This document shows positions 10,749 to 20,335 of a DNA stretch of 64,000 nucleotides, one piece after another (position 1 is the stretch's first letter; every line of letters begins with the position of its first letter). The translations under genes were made by a program, and so were the position numbers. The notes under the pieces were generated by a model. That model did not search any database. It saw nothing but the letters and a program-made list of their open reading frames with translations, and had not been told where the DNA came from. Source of the DNA: Tachypleus tridentatus (taxonomy: Eukaryota; Arthropoda; Merostomata; Xiphosura; Limulidae); assembly GCF_004210375.1 (NCBI RefSeq), contig NC_134834.1:155949290-156013289 (forward strand), written 5' to 3'.

Positions 10749-12484
10749 TTTATCTGAAACGCATTTCACCTTTGGTAAGAGCTAAAAATATGAGGTGATA
10801 TTAAAGAGATTAGGCATGAATCATCGAGTCAAAAATCAAGGAAAATATAGATTTCTTTAAATTTGTTCAAACTTTGAAGCCAATCTAAACCTAATCGAAA
10901 TGACGGTAATTTAGGTTTTAAATCTTACGGACTCCAAAGGGTCGGCAAAACAACTTGGAGTGCTCAGAAACTTTTGTTTCTCTTCAACCTTGCACGTGTT
11001 TAGTGGTTGGGCGTTACGATAGTGATAATGATTTAGCTTCAGACGAACTTAAAGTAAGTCGCGGGGTTCGGGAAGAGCCGTGAAAGAAAGTCAAGAAGTA
11101 CCAGTACTTGGAGTATATACCTGTCCGGTTGAAAGTGAAGGTTGAGGTTGAATGGCTTGACGACAGCGGCGTCCGATGTTTGAGCAGAGAGATTCAGGTT
11201 GGAGTGAGTCTTGTAATGCTGTGATAAAAATTAAGATGAAGAATAAAAGGGGTGAAGGTAACTAGATAAGGTAAGAAAATAGGAGTAGGTAATAGACAGA
11301 ATTATAGAGACATGGATGATAGTGGGGAGAGAGAAGAAGGAAGAAAAAGAGGTTGTTTCAGGGCCACGGTGCCAGGGATCTATAAATCCAATGGACAGGA
11401 AATTTTGAGGCCAACCTTGAGACTGCTGTTTTCTTATAAGGATTTATGGAGATTTCTACCCAAAATACGAATGAGAAATTTTACCTATGGATCATTTTAT
11501 TTTTCCGCTGAGTCAAACCTTTGGCATATCTCGATAATGACTATCTTAGTCAAAAAACTACTCCTTATTTAAGTACTTATTAAGGTCCAAGGATAGATCA
11601 TCCAGAATGAACACAAGATATTTCACCTTCTGCTCAGGTGTTCCGCCATTTCAGACAGATGCCAGTCCTGATCCTCCTTTGCTGATCCTTTAAAATCAGA
11701 AAAGTGATTCACTTAGCTTTACTTATGGAAACACATGGGTGTAATCAAATAGCTTGCAACTAAATTCTTGATCTTCACCTGATCATGATTTTTAAAACAT
11801 TATCAGCTTAATTTTATAGTACTTTGGTACCCCAACACTCCAACAAGTGGAGGCTCCTGAATTTGGTGGACAAAGCAATGAAGTATATACAGCAGCTCAC
11901 TTCTGGTCTCTATCAAACCACAAACTTTTCTGTGGACCACATTCACATTGAAAGTATACTTTCTAGTTCAGAAAAGCTCACTCGTGATCCACTTGGCATC
12001 TACCATCCCATCTGCTGACGCTAGGGCTTCACTTGGCTTATGGTGTCCACCAACAGTACCTCAAGCCCTTCTCCATTACAGCATTTAAACCAGAACTGGG
12101 GTTATAAACTAGCTGATGTAAGTCTATACTTTGTAAGTCTCAAACTTATCAGATGTTACAATTTCACTATAACCCCATAAGCATATTGGTCCCATATTAT
12201 TTTAGAACTTTTATACATTCTGAACTTGTTTTGTATTATTTAATAAAAAATAAAACTTCTATATACACTATTATATTTTATTTGTTTTAATGATCATTTT
12301 ATTAAAAACGTAGATCAATTTCAGCATTTAATTTTATTGCCTCCTTTTAATTGTCCTACTCTCCCTCCGAGTGGAAACCTGGCGACGCCACCATACAATC
12401 CTCAAATTGTGTCACCCTAGCATTAAGGTTGGCTCTCAGTAGGAGAACCCTAATGATCAGAGATCTGAGTACATCAGATGTGCC
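10749..12484. other. Unannotated intergenic stretch
   Basis: From 10900 to 11400 the sequence is purine-richer and less AT-rich than its neighbours but shows no conserved frame. From 11580 to 12180 it again looks single-copy and non-coding. No exon, RNA gene or known repeat is recognised. Confidence 0.4.
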
Positions 12485-12598
12485 CTCCGTTGGAACAGTA
12501 GTAAGTCTTCGGATTTACAATGCTAAAATCAGAAGTTCGATTCTCCTCGGTGGACATAGCAGATAGCTTGATATAGCTTTGCTATAACAAACAAACAC
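12485..12598 (+). repeat. Short tRNA-related SINE (family C), plus orientation
   Basis: Family C is about 115 bp: a head like GTAGTAAGTCTTCGGATTTAC, a B-box-like GTTCGATTCTCCTCGG, and a tail GATAGCTTGATATAGCTTTG then CTATAA and A/C-rich sequence. Other copies are at 13170-13292 (minus), 34857-34973 and 52945-53062. Confidence 0.75.
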
Positions 12599-13803
12599 AA
12601 AGGCGTCAGATATTGGCAGTTCATATTGAATCACGGATTACAGTAAGAGAGCAGTCATGGTTCTTTGCAATAGTGATGAAAGCTCGACGTCCTGAAAGGA
12701 ATTCTGCTGGGTGTAACTATTTTCTCGAACGATCATTACTCCCAGAAAACAATTTTTTCTCTCTGTAGGTTTCATGTTCTTTTTGCAATAGAAAATGCTA
12801 TTTCCAGAAAAGAAGTTTTTCAACATTTCAACCAAAGAGTTATAGTTAAAGACAGTATATACTCCAGTAAATATCACCAAAGTCCGTGTAGCCCAGGCCC
12901 GAATCACGACACCAAAATTTCTCGTTATATAAATACTCAGTAGTATACTCAGGTGGATTGAGAATAGATCTTAGATTTAGCCTAAACATCTGCTTAACAA
13001 AAGCTTTGACAAGATTAAATATTATGGAAATATGCTGAATGTATATCGGCTAAGAAATAATTTTAACCGGAAGGTCACTCAGTAGAGCACATATTTGTCT
13101 CACGCAACATTGATTACATTCGGTTCTCAGAAAATATTAAAATATGTCCATATTTGGTAGAACGATAAGTGTGTGTGTGTTTTCTTATAGTAAAGCTACA
13201 TTGGGCTATTTGCTGTGCCCACCGAAGGGAGCAGAGCCTCTGATTTTAGGGTTGTTAATCCGTATACTGCCGCTGAACCAGCGGGGTAGAGTAGAACGAT
13301 GAGGAATAATATTCTACAAAATTCAACCAAATTTCATAGAAATATTATTATGTTTTACTAAGTTATGAAGGAAAAATAATATGAAAAATCTGTCCCCATT
13401 CTAATAAATATTGATTTTAGGAATTTTCGTGATCTTGATGTGACCTTGTCTTTTAACATTAACCATTCAAAAATTAAGCACCTCTTAAGTTTGATTATAG
13501 TTCAAATGTATAATGCATATACTAACTTCAATCCAAATTCAGCTGTTTACGAGATATCTTGCTGACAAACAAACACACAGAGGTGAAACATGACACCCGT
13601 CCATTTTCGGTTGAGGAGGTAATGAATACAAATTGTTGTACACTATAAACTCAATTATTATTTTTAAAAAGACAAAAACACACTTTCCCTGACTACGTGC
13701 TATGTGAAACTTTTACATAGGCAGAATAAAGAATTAAGTTATAAATGTATTTTAATCCTATTAAAAATAATAAGCTTATGATATATTCTCACGTTCACAA
13801 TTA
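12599..13803. other. Intergenic DNA, only a SINE C copy inside
   Basis: Apart from the minus-strand SINE at 13170-13292, I see no gene here. The stretch just before 13804 is ordinary AT-rich flank of the Tc1 element. Confidence 0.45.
13170..13292 (-). repeat. SINE family C/B, minus orientation
   Basis: Tail at the low-coordinate end (TTTTCTTATAGTAAAGCTAC, the complement of GTAGCTTTACTATAAGAAAA) and head at the high end (CGCTGAACCAGCGGGG). The middle carries the CCACCGAAGGGAGCAGAGCC segment of family C. Confidence 0.7.
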
Positions 13804-15429
13804 TAGTTACGACAGAAAGTGTTTGTACCCTTACGTCGTGTGTAGTTTTTCCTCATAACTTAAAAAGTATCACGATTAGGATAATGAAACTATAGTGTAT
13901 TGTAAATATTATACTGACACACATCTATATAGTTTTTATGTAAATTGAATGACAAATAAACTGTTTATAAACAAATAACCAAACATAGGAGGGGCAGAAA
14001 GTGTTTGTGCATCTACTTTAATGGTCAGTTGTGTAGTCTTTCAAGTGAATTACTTGGCGCAATCTCTCCTCATAGCCCTCTATGACCGTTTAACAGTACT
14101 CGACTGGTATTTTCTTCCATTCTTCTTTACAGAAGGCCTCCAACTCTTGCAAGTTTTTCGGATGACGCTGATGAACCTTGGTCTTAAACTCATGCCAAAC
14201 GTTTTCAATTGGATTGAGAATGAGTGACTGCAATGGCCATTCCAGAACGCTTATATGGTTCCTCTGCAACCAGGATTGCACATATTTCGATGTGTGCTTA
14301 GGGTAATTGTCGTGCTGGAAGATCCAACGATGCCCAAGCCGCAAGTTCCGAGCATCATTCTTGATATAAGTGTCTAATATATCAACGTACTCTTCTTTTT
14401 TCATGATTCCGTTGACGCGGTGAAGGCTGCCTACACCAGAAGAGCTGAAGGAGCCCCATACCATGATCGATCCACTTCCGTGTTTAACTGTAGGGACGGT
14501 GTTCTTTGGAAGATTTCGTTCCCTCTTGTTACGGAAAATATAGCGAACATTACTGTGGCCGAAAAGCTCAATTTTAGTCTCGTCTGACCAAAGAATACTC
14601 TTTCAATAGGTAAAGGGTTTATTTACATGCTTTCTTGCATGCCTCAATCGTGTTTCTAAATGAAGAGGCTTTAAATATGGAGTTCTACGAGGACGGCATG
14701 CTTTGAACCCAGAAGAGCGTGACATGTTCGTAACTGTAGAGGTGCTTACTTCAACCTTAGTTTCCCTTACTAGTTTCTATATGTCATCATTACGTGTTAA
14801 ACGAGGGTTCCTACTAACTTCTCTGATCACCTTCTTCTTGGTTCTCTCTGGAATTTTGGTGGGGCGTCTGGAACGAGGAAGGTTAGCAGTTGATCCTGTA
14901 AGCTTAAATTTGGCAGTTATGCTTTGAACAGTATATTTCGGCACATTAAGTTGTGTAGCAATACCGGAAAGAGACACACGAGACTTGTATTTTACAATAA
15001 TTCGGTTTTTTAAATCACTGGATAGTTGTTTCCTGTTCGTCATTTTGACCAAGCAGATAATGACGGAGATGACGCTAAATTGTCGGAAGTACATTTTTTG
15101 CTGGCTAAATTCCAATAATTATAAACCCAGTGTCTTGTTCTGGGATGGTATAATGTAGTTTATTCGCCAAACTAAACAAAAGTTTTACGATAATATCAGT
15201 TTTTTCACACGTTCTGAAATGTACGAACACTTTCTGCCCCTCCCATTTTTGGTTATTTGTTTATAAACAGTTTATTTGTCGTTCAATTTACATAAAAGTT
15301 TATGTAAATGTGTGTTAGTATAATATTTATAAAAAACAATACTTTCATTATCCTAATTATGATACTTTTTAAATTATGAGGAAGAAACTACTCACGACGC
15401 AAGGGTGCGAACACTTTCTATCGCAACTG
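13804..15429 (-). mobile_element. Tc1-type DNA transposon with IR/DR ends and TA duplication
   Basis: The element is 1626 bp, flanked by TA (13802-13803 and 15430-15431), with long inverted repeats of about 210 bp (13804-14014 and 15218-15429). Each end carries two directly repeated copies of a CAGAAAGTGTTTGT-type motif, one at the tip and one near the inner edge (left 13812 and 13995; right mirror images). This is the IR/DR layout known from Sleeping Beauty-like Tc1 elements, where each copy binds transposase. The transposase gene lies on the minus strand between the repeats. Confidence 0.95.
14090..15043 (-). pseudogene. Tc1 transposase, one frame broken by two stop codons
   Basis: Cut-and-paste transposase. 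A single minus-strand frame runs from the ATG at 15043 (MTNRKQLSS...) to the stop at 14090, about 317 codons, close to the usual Tc1 length. The N-terminus has the paired-type helix-turn-helix (GIATQLNVPKYTVQSI, then the arginine-rich RSRRPTK link). The catalytic triad is visible: the first Asp in ILWSDETKIELFG, the second in WIFQHDNYPKHTS, and the third acidic residue in NPIENVW. In-frame stops are TAG at 14779-14777 and TGA at 14605-14603; no frameshift is needed. The second replaces what is normally a Trp-type position. WPLQSLILNP departs from the usual WPSQSPDLNP. An ATG at 15115 upstream is in frame but lies outside the conserved protein. Confidence 0.93.
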
Positions 15430-15611
15430 TATATATCACAGTCTATTTTTTTTGCAGATGTGATTTAATCTTAAGGATACATAGGCTGTACCCTTTTGCT
15501 AATAACATTTTTCTTCATTGATACTCCTCTCAAAAGCATTTAAGTATAAAGACTTAATTTTTATTCTTGTTAATGTTTTCTGCAACTAGCTAAAAAAAAT
15601 ATCAATTGTTC

Positions 15612-15700
15612 CTTGCAGTCTCCTGTGTCCGTAGTATGTTTACGAGCTCAAAATCCTAAATTCGGGATTTGATCCACGCCTCCCTGAGGGAAGATTTTTC
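15612..15700 (+). repeat. Possible eroded SINE B head
   Basis: The segment CCGTAGTATGTTTACGAGCT..AAATTCGGGATTTGATCC resembles the head of family B without its tail. The match is weak. Confidence 0.3.
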
Positions 15701-15796
15701 GTCCCATATAAATGCATAATATATAAAGTTATGCTCAACAGGAAAGAATTTGGGGTTGATGGAATTTTAAATTAATAAAAATTAATTTACTGTAAC

Positions 15797-16072
15797 AGTT
15801 TGTTTGTTTGGGAATTTCGCACAAAGCTACTTGAGGGCTATCTGTGCTAGCCGTCCCTAGTTTAGCAGTGTAAGACTAGAGGAAAGGCAGCTAGTTATCA
15901 CCATCCACCGCTAACTCTTGGGCGACGCTTTTACCAACGAATAGTGGGATTGACCGTCACATTATCACGTCCCCACGGCTGAAAGGGCGAGCATGTTTGG
16001 CGGAACTCGGGCGCGAACCCGCGACCCTCAGATTACGAGTCGCACGCCTTATGCGTTTGGCTATGCCAGGCC
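15797..16072 (-). repeat. SINE family A, minus orientation, with target duplication
   Basis: Near-complete copy with its head at the high-coordinate end (CTATGCCAGGCC). It is flanked by TTACTGTAAC (15787-15796) and TTACTGTACC (16073-16082), ten bases with one mismatch. Confidence 0.92.
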
Positions 16073-16082
16073 TTACTGTACC

Positions 16083-17671
16083 GCTTAAACATTCACTAAA
16101 ATACAGTGTCTATTAATAGCACAAATAGTTTGTTTGATTTCAAAAATAGAGTACATTGCAACGTATACTTATTGCTATTAATGTTGGTTATATTAAGTTA
16201 ACTGAAGGACCGATACTGAGTAATTTTTCAACATGGTATTACACTATCACAGACGAGAAGTATATTTTTATACCGAGGAAAAATATTCGTAGTTTCTAAT
16301 CATGCCACTTAAATGGAGGAGCGTACTAGTACCAATAATATTATTATTAAGCATTAGTAATGAATAATTAGGTTTCACATAATAGGGCGCTTGGCAATGT
16401 ATTTTTACTGTAACGTTAACAGCCAAAATTTGTTAACCAGAGTAGGTATTCTTAGCGTAACTTTTTAGTTGAATTTATAAACTGCGATAGTAATATTATA
16501 CTGACTTACAACTTATAAGTTACAATTGGAGGAATGAAGATGGTTTGTAATGTTTCTTTTTCTTTATTATTTATTTATAATTATACGGTAGAGAGTATCA
16601 AATATGGAATAATTGTTTCCTGAAATTTTAATTGTAATACACATTTAGTACATACGTTATCACTTTGAAAATTTTTAGTGTCACTCTTTGTGTAACTCAG
16701 CACAAAGTCTCAATGCTTTAGTTTATATTAAACTTGTAAAATAGACTTGATGCATTCAGATCTCGCTGTTTTCCTGCTGCTTCTAACATAACGTACACTA
16801 AACAAGGAATTATTTAGTCCTTTAAGATTGTTCTAGCAAACTCACACTAGAGAAAAGTAAGACGTAAACGCGCCCTGTATTTTTTCAGGGATATTTCATG
16901 GAACGAAGGTTGTACTTCAAGCATAAATACAAGACTCACCTTGCTTGTTTGTTTTTTAAAAATAAAGAAAACATAATAAAAGAAAAAGGTAATAATATAT
17001 TGCATTTTTTGTATGTGGTAATTACAGCAAAGGTACAAAGATTTTCCAAATAGTAAAATTTAATGCTAGTCTTTTAAAGACACAAGTCAAGATGTATAAC
17101 CTTATTACAAGTAATTATAACATGTCTTTTGTAATGAAAAAAAACAAACTACAATAAAGATCTCAGTGTTGCTGTTCATAGTGTGATGATTAAACAGAAT
17201 AATCAAAGACTTAATTTAAGTGACTAAGTTTTCAATTATGATTTGCCATAATGACTTATAACTGATTATATTATTTTTTGGAGATATATTTTCTTTATAT
17301 TTATTTATATCAATGTCTTTCAATCTTGTAAGAAAACTGGATGATTGTGTAGTAAATGAAACATAATTAAGATGGTATTTCTAACCAAGCCGAGCTTTTG
17401 TTAGATAACACTATGTAATACAAATTTTGTTCCTGGATAGTATGTGTTATTTCTTAATTGCTTATGTTGTAAAAGTACAGAAAATGGCCATTATTCCCTT
17501 CAACCTTTGCTTTTGTGACCTGGATAATGAAATTTAGAAATTAACCTATTTTCTATGTAAAAACAGGCAAATTTGTACATTTTCATTGAATAAAATAGCA
17601 CATGAATCAAGATTTACATGTATGTATACTAGTTATACAAAAAATGAACAAAAATGTTTAGAAGTGAGTAG
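16083..17671. other. AT-rich intergenic DNA, nothing recognised
   Basis: Low-complexity A/T sequence without exon-like frames, RNA genes or matches to the other repeats in the window. Confidence 0.5.
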
Positions 17672-18240
17672 TTATTGAGATTTGCGACTGTAATGTAAAT
17701 AACTTTCATGTATCAGTCCCCAAATGTAGTCTCCCATCATGTTTTTGTTATATGCTCCTTGGTAGTAGCATTCAAAGCCCAGTATATCTTGGTGGAAGGG
17801 GTCGCTGTGCTCCTCTGAGTATGCTCCCATGCTCTCCTTGAATTTATCAAGGTGAGTGTCAAGGATATGGACTTTCAGGGACATCCTGCAGCTCATTTTG
17901 CCATAGTTCTTCACCAGAGCCTCAACCAGTTCCACAATTTTTTACCTTGTGATTACCCAAGAAGCCCTGAATTACTGCGACAAAGCTGTCTCAAGTTTCT
18001 TTTTCCCTCCTACTGAGCTTCCTGGGGAATTCTGTGCACTCCAGGGTCTTCTTTATTTGTGGTCCAACGAAGGCACCAGCTTTGACCTTTGGGGAAGAAG
18101 TTTCAAAGGTTCTTGAAGGCTGCAGGCTCCTTATCAAGATCTTTGACAAATTGTTTTATAAGACCTGATTTTATTTTCAGTGGTGGGAACAACACCTTAT
18201 GGAGGTCCACTTGACATTATGCCTCCCCACAGATAACTCG
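17672..18240 (-). pseudogene. Relic of a multicopy invertebrate gene family of unknown function
   Basis: The minus strand carries a recognisable C-terminal block in the frame 17935-17672: ALVKNYGKMSCRMSLK, then HILDTHLDKF, EEHSDPFHQDI, YYQGAYNKNMMGDYIWGLIHE and SRKSQ at the end. The upstream minus sequence (18240-17940) has remnants of the preceding part (LIKQFVKDLDK). Proteins with the H-L--HLD-F, GERFHQDI and YQGRW...MMADYCW pattern occur in many copies in arthropod and other invertebrate genomes and behave like parts of mobile elements. Their function is not known to me. Stops and frame changes show decay. Confidence 0.6.
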
Positions 18241-18839
18241 GTCCATTCTTACCAGTGCTGCCTGTTGTAGTGTGCTGTTGTCTCCCTGCTATTCTAAAGG
18301 GAAAGATAAAAGGGAAACTTGGTAAAGCCTATTTGGAGACCTATCAGGAATGTCACAATTTTGAAGGTCTTAATGCCATTGTATTCCTCTTTGAGGGGCA
18401 CCGAATGAGCCAGGAGAAGAGATGGATACTTATTCCTGTTATGGAGCAGCACAGCTTTGAGGCTTCTACAACATTCTAGAAAGTTCTTGAAAATTCTTGT
18501 AAGCTCAAGAAAATTCTCTATCAGCTACTCAGTACTGAATCTACCTGGAGTGTTCTGTAAAATTGGTAAATTTGAAAATTTCTTTACACATGTCACAAAA
18601 GCAAAGTTTGAAGAGAAAAATAGGTTTTTTTTTCCATTTACTTTAGGCATAAGCAGTTGGGAAATAACACTTTTTCTGCCCAGGAACAAGAAAAAGTAAA
18701 TATTTTGTTACATAATGTAATTAAAGGTCTGACAAGCATAAAAATCATACTGTGCAAAACAAAAGCTGATGATTTCAGTACACTTAACTATTAATTATGA
18801 TAAAAATGATACACTAACACTTCCCTTAGTAAACTTAAA
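18241..18839. other. Unannotated stretch, possibly upstream part of the relic
   Basis: On the minus strand 18240-18450 may continue the eroded N-terminal part of the preceding relic (a LPSFPLIFPF-like patch), but no motif is secure. The rest is AT-rich with no gene. Confidence 0.35.
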
Positions 18840-18990
18840 ACACCTCAGTCAGATCCCCCATAACTCTTTTTTTCTTAAAGAGAAACAATATCAGAGATCT
18901 TAACATGTTCTTCTTCAACAGCTTTTTTGTCCCAGGTATCATGCTAGAAGGTCTCTTCAGAATCCTTTCTAACAGCTTAAATGAGACCTA
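18840..18990 (-). mobile_element. CR1-like LINE scrap, C-terminal RT tail
   Basis: The minus strand resembles 6100-6230: CCTCAGTCAGATCCCCCATA corresponds to the RGDMTEV block and TCCCAGGTATCAT to the MIPG block. It is only about 150 bp long. Confidence 0.6.
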
Positions 18991-19552
18991 AACATTGATG
19001 TATACAAAGTAATAGCAACTTCTTTAGTTATGAAGTTTTATATTAGACATTGGTTATTGCATGAAACTTCATTAGAATTTATAATTGTTTGAAATGTAAT
19101 TCATCAGGAATTTAAAATGTGATTTTTATCACCAAATATATTTTTTTTTTTAATAATTCATATAGTTAGGTTTTTCTTTCTGGCTATTTTTACTAATTTG
19201 TGTAAAGTTTGTACAATATTCCCATATTCTTGGTACATACAAACAGAAAACAAAAAAGTTATTAGTAGGTGCTGCTCAAGAAGGGGAAAAAAAAAAAGAG
19301 CCCTCTCTCTCTATGAGAAAATTAGTTAGGGGGTTGCCAAATAAATGTATTCTCTCTAATAAACAGTCTAAAAAGTAAAATGCCAAAGATGGTAGCAGCT
19401 ACTGATAGCCAATTGAATTTTATCTCATAAGCAGTCCAAGAAGGAGAAAAGACCCCACAACCACCGCACACACAAACACACAAATTGTTGATGGATGCTG
19501 CCAGCCAGTGTCTTTTCTGGGAAGTTTGACTGTTGGATGTCAATAAAATTGC
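18991..19552. other. AT-rich stretch with homopolymer runs
   Basis: Contains A and T runs (19140, 19285) and a CA-rich patch near 19465. The minus-strand frames at 19322-19543 are probably non-coding flank of the Penelope-like fragment. Confidence 0.35.
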
Positions 19553-19982
19553 CTAAGTTGTCTTCTTTCTGTTGGTTGTTTTCTTGTTTTTGGTTTCTGT
19601 GGAACGTATTGCAAGTCTCCTGGCTAGATCTTCTAAACATGTTTTGATTTTTAAGGTTAGAATGTACCTAGGTGCTATTGCGAAGTTGAGTCCTTTGTTA
19701 AGTAGATGTATCTCATCTGTGTTTAATTGTTGGTTAGATCTGTTAATTATGAGGTTAGTCAACGGTTTGTTGTGGTGTCTTTTCTGTTGCTTGCATCTTA
19801 GTTTTTTCAGTTTTTTTGTTGTAGCAGATCTTTTTGTCTCTGTCATTCCTGGTGTTGATTTGGTTTATGTTTCGTTGTATGAGTCCATAAATCTCTGGTT
19901 TAATGCACCATGCCAGTTGATGGTCTAGGTTCATTTTTTGTTTTTGTAAGTCATGTAGTTCATTGTGCTTTGTGCTCAACAC
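19553..19982 (-). pseudogene. Penelope-like element, N-terminal part of the reverse transcriptase ORF
   Basis: Two overlapping minus-strand frames (19982-19755 and 19846-19553), separated by a frameshift, give a lysine/glutamine-rich start, then NLIINRSNQQLNTDEIHLLN, directly followed by KGLNFAIAPRYI. A hydrophobic 'L..KGLNFA..P' block just before the RT fingers is characteristic of Penelope-like retroelements. The RT core and GIY-YIG endonuclease are absent, so only the 5' part survives. The flanking sequence at 20150-20335 recurs at 63442-63502. Confidence 0.65.
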
Positions 19983-20149
19983 GGCTTTAAGTAGTTTTTT
20001 CTGTAAATTTTTGGATAATGTTGAAGTATTTATTAAAATTTTTTGATAATTTTACCTTAGGGGTTAGTTGTTCCTTTCTACATTGTTGAATGAAATAGAT
20101 GTCATTTCTTCTATTGATAATTCTTTGGTTTAAATTTTATAGTTTTTTA

Positions 20150-20335
20150 ATGATCGTATGAGTGTGCACTGTTAATAGTGGTGTAAGGTATGCTACTTCA
20201 GACATAATGGTAACAGATAAGTACAAATACACAAAGACTTACGCTTCTTGTACAATCACCGTGATGAAATAATAATCAGTGATGTCAAGAAAACCCACTT
20301 GTAGAGAAAAATATATATGTAAAAACGGCTGGAGT
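20150..20335 (-). repeat. 5' flank of the Penelope-like element (dispersed repeat)
   Basis: Lies immediately upstream of the Penelope-like ORF on the minus strand. The segment 20271-20332 (ATCAGTGATGTCAAGAAAAC, then CCCACTTGTAGAGAAAAATA and TATATGTAAAAACGGCT) is nearly identical to 63442-63502, which shows that it is repetitive and mobile. Confidence 0.6.

Noticed and set aside
20271-20332. Hammerhead ribozyme in the Penelope-like flank
   Set aside because: I could not find the conserved CUGANGA and GAAA core elements in proper spacing on either strand, so I do not claim one.
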